Origin: Betaproteobacteria bacterium
GTDB taxonomy: Bacteria > Pseudomonadota > Gammaproteobacteria > Burkholderiales > SG8-39
NCBI GenBank assembly: GCA_947476535.1
Contig: CANJRC010000033.1
Span: forward strand, 1-32,268
Length of the DNA stretch: 32,268 nt
Direction: 5' to 3'
In this document: positions 9,369-17,259 of the stretch, piece after piece
How the letters are laid out: every line of letters begins with the position of its first letter
Position numbering within the stretch: position 1 is the stretch's first letter
Notes under the pieces: generated by a model
Databases searched by the model: none
What the model saw: only the letters and a program-made list of their open reading frames with translations
Told to the model about the DNA's origin: nothing
Program-made: the position numbers and the translations under genes

Positions 9369-9674
9369 ATGCAAGAGCTCGCACTGAATCCAAAAGAAAT
9401 TCGCCGTAACCTCGGCATGAACCAGCACGAATTCTGGACGCGCATCGGCGTCACGCAAAGCGGTGGATCGCGATACGAAAGTGGCAGAACGATGCCCCGG
9501 CCGGTTCGCGAATTGCTTCGCCTTGTGCACGTTGAGCGATTAGACCTCTCCAAGGTGAAACGCGAGGATTTCGATGTCCTCGATCATATGAAATCCAATC
9601 ATCCGGATCTGTATCAGGACCTGCGTCGCGCGCTGCGCAAGCAGGGCCACAAGTCCGAAGACACCACCCACTAG
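9369..9674 (+). CDS. small XRE-type helix-turn-helix protein
   Basis: 101 residues if started at the ATG at 9369; upstream in-frame starts exist (including ATG at 9333) but the extra sequence looks non-coding. A Cro/C1-type HTH spans roughly residues 8-40 (PKEIRRNLGMNQHEFWTRIG, then SRYESGR), followed by an arginine-rich helix and an acidic C-terminal helix (HPDLYQDLRRALRKQG). A DNA-binding regulator of unknown target. It is divergent from lysC and ends just before a strong terminator, so it is a single-gene transcript. No toxin partner is adjacent. Confidence 0.8.
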   Translation: MQELALNPKEIRRNLGMNQHEFWTRIGVTQSGGSRYESGRTMPRPVRELLRLVHVERLDLSKVKREDFDVLDHMKSNHPDLYQDLRRALRKQGHKSEDTTH

Positions 9675-9694
9675 ATTTCGCTGGGCCGAGGGGC

Positions 9695-9734
9695 ACCGGG
9701 CACGCAGGGCAACCTGCGTGCCCGGTCTTTTTTT
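9695..9734 (+). terminator. intrinsic terminator after XRE gene
   Basis: A perfect 14-bp stem (ACCGGGCACGCAGG at 9695-9708 with CCTGCGTGCCCGGT at 9713-9726) closed by a GCAA tetraloop and followed by CTTTTTTT. A textbook Rho-independent terminator on the plus strand, 20 bases after the stop codon of the XRE gene. Confidence 0.95.
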
Positions 9735-9827
9735 ACCCACGATCTGGGATCCTTCGAGCTGAAACCGTCACGGAGGCGACAAGCCTGCGCGGTAGTCAAC
9801 ACCCAAGCGCTCGCTACCGCACTCACC

Positions 9828-10565
9828 CTAGTGCAGCTCGAGCAGCTGGCCGAAACCGGGAGTCCGGTCGGCCATCCCGTTTGAACGCAGTGCATGCCAT
9901 AGGATCGCCTGATTGCTTGTCACCACCGGCCGGCCAAGTTCGCGCTCCATGGCCGCAATTGCCGGGACCGCCCGGATATTCGTGCAACCAAGAAAATAGG
10001 CGTCCGCATCGGGATGCGCCATCTCGACCGTGTAGCGCAGCCATTCCTCCGGAAGCACATCGGCATGCTTCTTCACTGGAAGATCCAGACCCTTTTCCCT
10101 CAGAACGACGATCCCATGGCGCTGCAGGAATGCAGCCTCCCTGTCGTTCAGCGCCTGCGGGTAAGGCGATAGCATGACCAATTTGCGCACCCTAAGCACG
10201 GCAAAGGCGGCAATCAAGGCATCGGATGTGGCGATGGCGGGAAGGCCCGTTACGCCGGAAATTCGACGCTTGAGGCTATCCTCGAGCGCTTCGTCGTACG
10301 TCGAGACCGCCGTACAGTGAAAGGCGATCAGGTCCGGATCGTTGTCAGCGAGGAGCGACGCCGCCTCTTCAATTTTTTCAGTGCTTGCGAGGAGCTCAGC
10401 CGGAGATGTCCCGGCAAGCTTGATTCGCGTTGTGTGAAGAGATATGCCCGCGGGAAGCATGTCCATGAGCTCAGGCTCCGCCACACGATTGGCGGAAGGC
10501 AGGATCATTCCGATTCGCGCTCGCCAACCAAACCTCAGCTCAGGTGAATTCATCGCCTCCCCCAT
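9828..10565 (-). CDS. maleate isomerase / arylmalonate decarboxylase-like Asp/Glu racemase superfamily enzyme
   Basis: 245 residues from the ATG at 10565; an ATG at 10553 or TTG at 10571 are also possible. The N-terminal RIGMILPSANRVAEPEL matches the carboxylate-binding loop of the family. Two cysteines occur in the two pseudo-symmetric halves: Cys84 in FHCTAVSTY and Cys194 in LGCTNIRAV. Both are kept in maleate cis-trans isomerase and Asp/Glu racemase type enzymes, whereas arylmalonate decarboxylase keeps only the second. A two-base isomerase acting on a small dicarboxylate is therefore more likely than a decarboxylase. It may belong to the catabolic set around the P450 and luciferase-like genes; the substrate is unknown. 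Confidence 0.82.
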   Translation of the reverse strand: MGEAMNSPELRFGWRARIGMILPSANRVAEPELMDMLPAGISLHTTRIKLAGTSPAELLASTEKIEEAASLLADNDPDLIAFHCTAVSTYDEALEDSLKRRISGVTGLPAIATSDALIAAFAVLRVRKLVMLSPYPQALNDREAAFLQRHGIVVLREKGLDLPVKKHADVLPEEWLRYTVEMAHPDADAYFLGCTNIRAVPAIAAMERELGRPVVTSNQAILWHALRSNGMADRTPGFGQLLELH

Positions 10566-10720
10566 GGTCAACTGCCGGCCCGCATCGAAACCAATAACGA
10601 GCCCAATGCTTCAGGGCAGCATCTAGGCCAGAGGATACCGCACGGCCATCACAGGATCCCGGTCGATCCATGACACAATGCAGCGCTGCAATGACCTCGA
10701 CTGAGTCTTTAAAAAATCCG

Positions 10721-11566
10721 ATGTTCAGCTATCGCCACGCGTTCCACGCCGGCAACCATGCCGATGTCCTCAAGCACACCGTGCTCGTGCATATCATCCA
10801 GCACCTGAAGGATAAGGAAAAGCCATTCCTCCTTGTCGATACCCACGCAGGTGCGGCAGTGCACGACCTAACAGGAGCTTTTGCGCGCAAGAACGCTGAG
10901 TTCGAGTCTGGCATTGCCCGTCTGTGGAAACGCAAGATCATGCCAGCGCCACTGACGGACTATATGGCGCAGGTACGCCAGTTGAACCCATCACCCGAAC
11001 TGCTTGCTTACCCCGGTTCAGCACAAATCGCCCACCAAATGCTTCGCAAGCAGGACAACCTGCGGTTGTTCGAATTGCACACCACCGAGAGCCGGCACCT
11101 GATCCACCACTTCGAACATGCCGCCCCACGGGTCAGTGTCAAGGCGGAAGACGGCTTCGCCGGCCTGCGCTCGTTGCTGCCGCCTCCATCCCGACGAGGC
11201 GCAGTGCTGATCGACCCTTCCTATGAGGACAAGGCCGAATACCAGCGGGTCATCGTGGCTCTTCGGGATGCGCTGGAACGCTTTGCTACGGGCACCTATG
11301 CTGTCTGGCATCCAATCGTAAAGCGCCGCGAGTCGCGAGAGTATGCTGAAAGGCTCAAGCGCGTGGCGCCCGGTAACTGGCTAGAAGTGTCATTGACGGT
11401 GAAGTCCCCGCCGGAAGACGGGTTTGGCCTGTTTGGCAGCGGCATGTTCGTCATCAATCCGCCCTGGACCCTTCCGCGTGCGCTCGCCGAGGTCATGCCC
11501 TATCTGGTCGAGGCACTGGGACAGGACGCCGGCGCTGGCTACACTCTACAATCCGAAATTGCTTGA
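10721..11566 (+). CDS. rlmJ: 23S rRNA (adenine2030-N6)-methyltransferase
   Basis: 281 residues from the ATG at 10721, where the conserved N-terminus MFSYRHAFHAGNHADVLKH begins; the longer open frame from 10670 is not needed. RlmJ uses S-adenosylmethionine to methylate A2030 of 23S rRNA. Seen here: the family N-terminal block, LVDTHAGAAVHDL (SAM-binding strand and loop), and LIDPSYE, a variant of the DPPY catalytic motif typical of this family. A housekeeping gene with no functional link to its neighbours. Confidence 0.95.
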   Translation: MFSYRHAFHAGNHADVLKHTVLVHIIQHLKDKEKPFLLVDTHAGAAVHDLTGAFARKNAEFESGIARLWKRKIMPAPLTDYMAQVRQLNPSPELLAYPGSAQIAHQMLRKQDNLRLFELHTTESRHLIHHFEHAAPRVSVKAEDGFAGLRSLLPPPSRRGAVLIDPSYEDKAEYQRVIVALRDALERFATGTYAVWHPIVKRRESREYAERLKRVAPGNWLEVSLTVKSPPEDGFGLFGSGMFVINPPWTLPRALAEVMPYLVEALGQDAGAGYTLQSEIA

Positions 11567-11622
11567 CCGAGGACCAAGCGGGCTGTGCCGTTGGTTCATC
11601 TTGAGAAGAATGGGAGAAGCAC

Positions 11623-12573
11623 ATGTCATCGATTCAAATTGGCGCCGCGATTCATGCTGAAAACGGCCGCGAGGCATTGGAACTCATCCAGCGAATGGAG
11701 GCGCTCGGAATTCACGCGGCCTGGATGACCAACTCCGGCGCGCGCCTGGACAGCATCACGATTATGGCGGTCGCTGCCTCCCATACCCAGCGCATCAAGC
11801 TGGGCACATCCATCGTGCCCACCTACCCTCGCCACCCGCTCACCATGGTGGCGCAGGCCCGGGTTGTAGCCGATCTTGCTCCCGGACGTTTCAGGCTGGG
11901 CGTAGGACCCAGCCACCGCCCGAACATGGAATCCATGGGCATGAATTTTCACGACCCGCTGGGTCATTTGCGCGAGTATCTGCAAATTCTGAATGACATC
12001 CTCAAGACCGGGAGCGTCGAATTCAAGGGGAAGTACTACAAGGCAAGCGACAAGATCCCCGCACCGGCCAACCTGTCAATCATGGCAGCGGCCCTGAGGC
12101 AAAACGCCTATGAACTGTGCGGCGAGATGTCAGATGGAGCCATCTCCTGGCTTTGCCCCGGCCCCTATTTGCGCGATGTGGCCCTCCCCGCCCTGAAGGC
12201 AGGAGCGCTCAAGTCAAAGCGCAACGTGCCACCGCTGATCGCCCATGTGCCTGTCTGCGTACACGATGACGAAGGCGAGGTTCGCGAGGCCGTGCGTGCG
12301 CAGATCATGAACGTGCGCCTGCCTTTCTACCAACAGATGTTCGCAGACGCTGGCTACCCCGAAGCGAGTAAAGGCGTATGGAGCGATCGCATGATCGATG
12401 GCATCGTGCTATGGGGTAATGAGGAGCGCGTCGCTACGCGCCTGCGTGAGTTCAGTGCCTGGGGCGGCACCGAAGTTCTGGCGTCCATCGTGACCGCGGG
12501 AAAAGACCGCTCGGCGTCTCGGGACCGGACCCTGCGACTGTTGGGCGCCGTCGCTACCGCCACCGAGAACTGA
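11623..12573 (+). CDS. luciferase-like (LLM class) flavin-dependent oxidoreductase
   Basis: 316 residues, start ATG behind GGGAGAAGC. It has the bacterial luciferase-like TIM-barrel pattern: GIHAAWMTNSG near residue 30, RIKLGTSIVPTYPRHPLTMVAQA near 62-83, and RFRLGVGPSHRP near 92. It resembles the F420-dependent LLM subgroup (TIGR-type MSMEG) by the TYPRHP block, but FMN versus F420 use cannot be told by eye. It is 57 bases downstream of rlmJ and probably has its own expression signals. Likely an oxidoreductase of small-molecule catabolism together with the P450 group; substrate unknown. Confidence 0.9.
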   Translation: MSSIQIGAAIHAENGREALELIQRMEALGIHAAWMTNSGARLDSITIMAVAASHTQRIKLGTSIVPTYPRHPLTMVAQARVVADLAPGRFRLGVGPSHRPNMESMGMNFHDPLGHLREYLQILNDILKTGSVEFKGKYYKASDKIPAPANLSIMAAALRQNAYELCGEMSDGAISWLCPGPYLRDVALPALKAGALKSKRNVPPLIAHVPVCVHDDEGEVREAVRAQIMNVRLPFYQQMFADAGYPEASKGVWSDRMIDGIVLWGNEERVATRLREFSAWGGTEVLASIVTAGKDRSASRDRTLRLLGAVATATEN

Positions 12574-12610
12574 CTCCTCAAAAGTCATCCGCCTCGCTTG
12601 CGAGGCACAA

Positions 12611-12634
12611 AGAAAAGGGGCGCTCGCGCGCCCC
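12611..12634 (-). terminator. intrinsic terminator after FecR-domain gene
   Basis: On the minus strand GGGGCGC-GCGA-GCGCCCC (12634-12617) is followed by TTTTCTTTG, about 50 bases past the FecR gene stop. A second perfect hairpin, GCCTCG-CTTG-CGAGGC at 12591-12606, lies just behind it and could stop readthrough from the luciferase-like gene on the other strand, although it lacks a T-tract. Confidence 0.75.
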
Positions 12635-12682
12635 GAATGAATCAAGAGGAGAGTCCTGCAATTATTTCTGATACGGCTCTGC

Positions 12683-13357
12683 CTACTGCGTCCGGCTGTG
12701 TACCCATGTCACGAGTGCCTGCACCTCGGCATTGCTCGGCTGACGCTTGGCCATCTCGTCCACAACCGGCTTCATGTCGTCGTAGAGCAGGAAATCCTGC
12801 AATACTGAATAGAGGTATAGTTCCGGCGTGATGTCGTCCGCCGTGGACTGCGATCGCAGTTTGGCGTAGATTTCGCGAGCGTTCTTAACCTCGGTCTGTT
12901 GCTCTGCCGTCAGCCGGGGAGGACGCCCAGATCCGCGCACCGCGACACCGCCGGAGCGTCCCAGCTTGGCGATCTGGATCAGTTCCGGAACCTGCGCGAT
13001 ACGCTGCGGAACAGTGGACGGCAGAGTCGTCACTTCGGTCGGTTTCCCGCTGGAGGCTTCACCAGCCAGCGCACCCGCCCTGAACGCGGCGGGGCCTTTC
13101 CAGGTCTCCTGACGACCGCCGTTGAAATACACAACACGTACCTGGGCGCCCGCCGGAACGGTGAACCGGTCGCCCTGGCGCACCTTCATGAATGCCTGCG
13201 CCTTGGAGCCTGCGCCACCTTCGCCGGCATAGGCGACATCCCCACTCAGCAAGTTGACAAGCCCGACGTCCACATTCTGGGCCTGCGCCGTTGCCACACC
13301 GACCACCAAGCCCACCCCAACCAGTAGCCTCCCGAATAAACCCTGGCCGACTCTCAT
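12683..13357 (-). CDS. exported FecR-domain protein
   Basis: 224 residues from the second ATG (13357), chosen because GGGAG lies 6 bases before it; the first ATG at 13363 abuts that site. A clear signal peptide (MRVGQGLFGRLLVGVGLVVG, then VATAQAQ) leads into a FecR-type beta domain: VNLLSGDVAYAGEGG, MKVRQGDRFTVPAGAQVRVVY and ETWKGPAAF, the usual layout of a sugar-binding-like fold that reads potential and threshold charge patterns. The C-terminal 80 residues are helical (ELYLYSVLQDFLLYDDMKPVVDEMAKRQP). No TM helix or sigma factor partner (FecI/FecA) is present, so it is not a classical iron sensor. It lies downstream of the CHASE2 cyclase and is followed by a terminator, making it the last gene of the signalling locus. 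Confidence 0.85.
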   Translation of the reverse strand: MRVGQGLFGRLLVGVGLVVGVATAQAQNVDVGLVNLLSGDVAYAGEGGAGSKAQAFMKVRQGDRFTVPAGAQVRVVYFNGGRQETWKGPAAFRAGALAGEASSGKPTEVTTLPSTVPQRIAQVPELIQIAKLGRSGGVAVRGSGRPPRLTAEQQTEVKNAREIYAKLRSQSTADDITPELYLYSVLQDFLLYDDMKPVVDEMAKRQPSNAEVQALVTWVHSRTQ

Positions 13358-13454
13358 GTTCATCTCCCATTCATGAAATTCATGACTGCAGCGTATGCCT
13401 CTTGAAGCCTTGCAACGAGGCAATAAATCACGATAAACCCATGTAGATCAAGTC

Positions 13455-13475
13455 AAAAGCGCATTACTTTGCGCT
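13455..13475 (-). terminator. weak hairpin between cyclase and FecR genes
   Basis: Minus strand AGCGCA-AAGTAA-TGCGCT followed by TTTG, with a 6-bp stem, about 100 bases past the cyclase stop and 100 bases before the FecR start. It may be a partial terminator or attenuator that lets the FecR gene be expressed at a different level. Weak evidence. Confidence 0.3.
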
Positions 13476-13572
13476 CTAACCCTGCACCTGCACCCGGCAA
13501 CAACGGGACGAAGTGCTCATTTGTACCACTGCCGTCATCATTCCGCTGCCACGTCGCCTGCCCCTTGGGGGG

Positions 13573-15543
13573 TCAAGCCCGCATGATGGCAGACGACACC
13601 CCGCCGGACTCAGGGTCGAGCCCCAGAATTTCATATACCTCGAGCGGTTCGTCTCGCCCTTTCACCTTGACTGTCTCGATCTTCCCCGTGATCACGCCCG
13701 CGCCCGCCGCGCGCACCGTCTGGACACTCGCCACGAGGACGCACTGCATGTCCTTGGTCACGCCCTCCAGGCGTGACGCCGCATTCACCGTATCGCCGAT
13801 CGCCGTGTACTCCAGCCGCTTCACCGAGCCGATGTTCCCCATCACGGCATCCCCGGTATGCAATCCAATGCCGATCCCGAATCTCGGCAGCCCGCGATCC
13901 GGGAACCTTGCCTCCATCCAGTCGCAGAAGGCGTCTGCCTCGCGCACCATACCCAGCGCAGCCGTGATCGCCCGACGCGCGTGATCGGGGTACGACACCG
14001 GGGAGCCGAAAATCCCCATGACCGCATCGCCGATATACTTGTTCACGTTGCCACGCTGCTCCAGGATCGGTGCGGTAACGCGACTGAAGTACTCATTGAG
14101 CATTTCCACGACCTCGTGCGCAGCGAGCTTTTCCGAAATCGTCGTGAAATTGCGAATATCGGAAAACATTACCGTTACCGGGACGGTTTCGCCACCGAGA
14201 TTGACCTTGCGCCCCCCCATCAGGAGCATGTCAACGACTTCGTCAGACACATAGCTGCCGAACATCTGCTTCATGCGTGCGCGCTCGCGCTCTTCGCCGG
14301 TAAGGCGCATGCCTAATGTGATCAAGAACGCAATAACTAGCCCGATCTGCGGCTCCGCAACCGGCATAACGTAATCATTAAAAAACAAAGAAAATGCCGG
14401 TATCGGAATATTCAGCGCAATGAAGAGACCGATCAGCGCTCCCCGCTCCGGCGCCAGCCGGATGAACAGGATAGTCACCAGCGCGAGCAAGATGAAGATG
14501 CCAAGCGTACGCAGCCACAGCGGCGGAACCTTGGGGTAGTGCCCGGACAGGATGGTCTCGACGATATTGGCGTGAATCTCCCCCCCCGCCATCTGGTCGG
14601 CACGCGAGCCGCGAGAATACGGCGTGAAATGCCGGTCGGAACTGCCGGCGTTGTTGGCTGCCAGTATGACCACCTTCCCCTTGAGCGCCTGCACCGCCGG
14701 GTTGGCGAGCGCATCGGGCTGCAGCAGAACATTCATCGACAACGTCGGAATGGTTCCCGACGGCCCGGTATAGCCGATCCATTGCATGGCCGGTTCACGC
14801 TTGATGGTCGCGCCCGCGACCGTCCACTCATTCGCAGTCGGATCCATGCCCGCCGCGCGCAGGGCCAGTTGAGTGGCAAATCCGATGCCAGGGAATGCAG
14901 GGTCCGCCACCATCACGGGGTAGAACCGGCGCACGTGCTTGTCATCATCCGGATTGAGGTTGGCGATCCCGAGGTCGTTGATACCACGTTGCAGCAGCAC
15001 CAGGTGGTCCTGCGGAGGAAGCAATAATGACAATTCGCCATTGTTAAGCTCGACCAGGTGAGTGATCAGCACCTTGTCGCCTCGCGACAATGCCGCTCGG
15101 AGCGGCGCGTCGTAGTTCCGGCTGACCTGGTTATCCGGGAGGTTGAGTTTTTTCAGCCAGCTCTCGGCGCTCACCTGATAGATGAAATCCAGACCCACCG
15201 CCTTAACCCCGACATCGCTGAGCACATCCATCGCCCGCCCGAAATGCGGCGCCCAGAAGGCCAGCGGATCGTCCTTGAGTGCAGCGAGCGTGTCGTCATC
15301 GACGGAGACGAAGGCAGCATGCCTGGGCGTGTATCGAACACCCGCGAATACGTGCCAGTAATCGTAGTAGACGTTCTCGAGTGCCTGCAGCCAACTGGTT
15401 TGCGCGACGCCCGCGGCGATACCGCAGGCAATCAGGGGCACGCCGAGATACCTGAACACCCGCGAAACGACTCCCTTCAAGCGCTCCCTGAAGTCCGCTT
15501 CGAGCGACCGGGTCTCCTGGTCGGTTGCCTCAGGTTCACTCAT
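13573..15543 (-). CDS. CHASE2-domain membrane adenylate cyclase (class III)
   Basis: 656 residues. A cytoplasmic N-tail is followed by TM1 (about 31-50), a large extracytoplasmic CHASE2 sensor domain (about 55-335; VYYDYWHVFAG and VSVDDDTLAAL), a three-helix TM bundle (about 340-415), a short linker, and a class III nucleotidyl cyclase domain (about 450-640). The catalytic set is complete: metal aspartates Asp462 (MFSDIRNFT) and Asp506 (NKYIGDAVMG), and the base/transition-state segment IGDTVNAASR with Asp584, Asn587 and Arg591. Lys in NKYIGD and Asp584 favour ATP over GTP, so the product is probably cAMP. It starts 51 bases after the CHAT stop in the same orientation. CHASE2 ligands are unknown; partner genes suggest envelope or peptidase-linked sensing. 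Confidence 0.95.
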   Translation of the reverse strand: MSEPEATDQETRSLEADFRERLKGVVSRVFRYLGVPLIACGIAAGVAQTSWLQALENVYYDYWHVFAGVRYTPRHAAFVSVDDDTLAALKDDPLAFWAPHFGRAMDVLSDVGVKAVGLDFIYQVSAESWLKKLNLPDNQVSRNYDAPLRAALSRGDKVLITHLVELNNGELSLLLPPQDHLVLLQRGINDLGIANLNPDDDKHVRRFYPVMVADPAFPGIGFATQLALRAAGMDPTANEWTVAGATIKREPAMQWIGYTGPSGTIPTLSMNVLLQPDALANPAVQALKGKVVILAANNAGSSDRHFTPYSRGSRADQMAGGEIHANIVETILSGHYPKVPPLWLRTLGIFILLALVTILFIRLAPERGALIGLFIALNIPIPAFSLFFNDYVMPVAEPQIGLVIAFLITLGMRLTGEERERARMKQMFGSYVSDEVVDMLLMGGRKVNLGGETVPVTVMFSDIRNFTTISEKLAAHEVVEMLNEYFSRVTAPILEQRGNVNKYIGDAVMGIFGSPVSYPDHARRAITAALGMVREADAFCDWMEARFPDRGLPRFGIGIGLHTGDAVMGNIGSVKRLEYTAIGDTVNAASRLEGVTKDMQCVLVASVQTVRAAGAGVITGKIETVKVKGRDEPLEVYEILGLDPESGGVSSAIMRA

Positions 15544-15594
15544 TGGGCGTCGCTCACGCGAAGTGGTTTGGAGTCTTCATGCTGCATTGCGATG

Positions 15595-17232
15595 TCAGTC
15601 GCCAACGTACACAAAGGGCGCCCAGAAAAACGGATGGCTCCGCGAAAAGTGGAAGTTGCCCGAAGCGTACTCGCTACCCAGCATGCCGCGCTGCGCCCCG
15701 CTCATCGCGGTCAAGGTCGGCTCCCCTTGCTGGATATTCCGAAACATATTGGTCATCAGTGCCTGCGTCGACAGGCTGTCGACGCTCCAATGCGACACGA
15801 TCAGGCTCTTCGCCCCTGCGTACATGAACGCGCGCGTCAACCCGGCAAACCCTTCCCCGTTATTGGCCTGCACGGTTTCCCCCGCGGTATTGCACGCCGA
15901 CAGGGCCACGACGTCAGCATTGAGCTCTATGTCTTCGATGACCTCTTTCATCGTTAGTAGCCCATCCTCGCCCGACAGGTCGCCGACCAGTGACAGTGCC
16001 AGTGCGGGTTGCGCAATCACCTGATGCTCGGAACCGGCAGAAGACAGTGCAGATGCAGGGACATTGCCCCCGGCTTCCGTAAGCGCCAGACCGGCGGGAA
16101 GGTACTCGCCACCGAGGAATCCATGCGTCGCAAACAGCACGAAACGCGCTGTTTTCAACTCACCGAGTTTCGCCGTCTTTTCCTGTGCATTCGAACCGAT
16201 GTAGAGCTCGCTTGCACCACCGAGCAACTTGGCAATTTCGCGCGCTTCGTCGGCCGTTTCGCGAAGCCGGGGAATGGCAGGCGTTCCGTCGCGCAGGCGC
16301 GGCACGCTGCTCCCCAGTGCGGCAAGCGACACCTTTGTTGAGGCAGAAAACTGCTTGTCACTACCTTGCACTGGCGAAAAATCGGGGTCGGCAAAGGCGA
16401 TGAATTCGCGCGAGCGCGTGCCTGTTGCCTTCGGGTACAGGCGCTGCGACGTGAGAGCGGACAGGCTGGGAAGGTAGGCAAACCGGAACTGCTTCCCGAG
16501 GTATTCCGGCAACTTGTACTCTCCCAGATAAGGGTGCGCATTGCTGCCGTCAGCGGCGCTTCGCGCATTGCGGAATGCCTGTTGCTCGGCCGGCGTCCAA
16601 CGGGTCACGAAGAACTCGAGCGGAATGGTGTGCAGCGGGCCGTCTCCGACGACAATCACCTTTTCGACTCCAGCCAGCAGGTCACTGACCGGATCGATGA
16701 GATCGCGGTGAAGTGAATGCAGGGTCGCTGGATCAATTTCGCGAAGAAAGAGCACGGAATCGCCGGAAGTGACCTTTTCGATCGAGCGACGAATGCCATG
16801 GATGCGTCGAGCAAGGTCGTCGCGCCGCACGCCGCTCGACACCATTTTGAAGCGCTCCCGGGTCACCGCGAAGATTACCGTTTCCTGCGGCAACAGCACA
16901 TAGGTCAGCAACGCCTCGCCAGGCTTAAGCAGCTTTTGCTGCAGGTCCTCAACGGTGACCGGACGGGGATTGGTCAGCTCCATGAAACGTGGATAACGCA
17001 GTAGCAACTGGTCTTCCACCACCCGCAGTTCACGCGCCCCGCCCTCAAGCTGTGTCGTCAGTTCGGCGCGGCGCGCATCACCTCCCGGTACACCCTGGGG
17101 CAGCGTCACCAGCGCCTGGCGGTTGACGTCGATCCGGTCGTTCAGTGTGTCACGCCGGTTGCGCAGCACCAGGAACGCCGGATCGCTCGAAAAACGGGCC
17201 ACGTCTGCGATGCGCATCAATTCGGTAAACAC
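15595..17232 (-). CDS. CHAT-domain (caspase-like) protein, downstream part of an amber-split TPR-CHAT gene
   Basis: 545 residues when begun at the GTG at 17232, the first start codon after the TAG at 17257-17259; no ribosome site precedes it. Residues about 1-90 are the helical linker normally found between TPRs and CHAT (RPVTVEDLQQKLL begins the CHAT core). The catalytic dyad is intact: His370 in FATHGFLGG and Cys447 in LSACNTAGE, followed by GLTRAFMYAGAKSLIVSHW. CHAT is a clan CD peptidase related to caspases and separase. Without the TPR half it has no signal peptide of its own, so expression as a stand-alone product would leave it in the cytoplasm. In the same frame as the TPR gene and 51 bases before the cyclase gene. 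Confidence 0.9.
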   Translation of the reverse strand: MFTELMRIADVARFSSDPAFLVLRNRRDTLNDRIDVNRQALVTLPQGVPGGDARRAELTTQLEGGARELRVVEDQLLLRYPRFMELTNPRPVTVEDLQQKLLKPGEALLTYVLLPQETVIFAVTRERFKMVSSGVRRDDLARRIHGIRRSIEKVTSGDSVLFLREIDPATLHSLHRDLIDPVSDLLAGVEKVIVVGDGPLHTIPLEFFVTRWTPAEQQAFRNARSAADGSNAHPYLGEYKLPEYLGKQFRFAYLPSLSALTSQRLYPKATGTRSREFIAFADPDFSPVQGSDKQFSASTKVSLAALGSSVPRLRDGTPAIPRLRETADEAREIAKLLGGASELYIGSNAQEKTAKLGELKTARFVLFATHGFLGGEYLPAGLALTEAGGNVPASALSSAGSEHQVIAQPALALSLVGDLSGEDGLLTMKEVIEDIELNADVVALSACNTAGETVQANNGEGFAGLTRAFMYAGAKSLIVSHWSVDSLSTQALMTNMFRNIQQGEPTLTAMSGAQRGMLGSEYASGNFHFSRSHPFFWAPFVYVGD

Positions 17233-17256
17233 ACGACTCTGGTTGCGCGACGCAAC

Positions 17257-17259
17257 CTA
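17257..17259 (-). other. in-frame amber codon joining TPR and CHAT frames
   Basis: The only interruption between the TPR frame (from 18915) and the CHAT frame (to 15595) is this TAG. Both lie in the same frame, and the eight codons between TAG and the GTG at 17232 read VASRNQSR, which continues the helical sequence GFDHQIL-x-VASRNQSRVFTEL. A Glu codon (GAG) at this position would fit the LEVA/LEVS-type segment common to fused TPR-CHAT proteins and differs by a single base. Confidence 0.9.
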
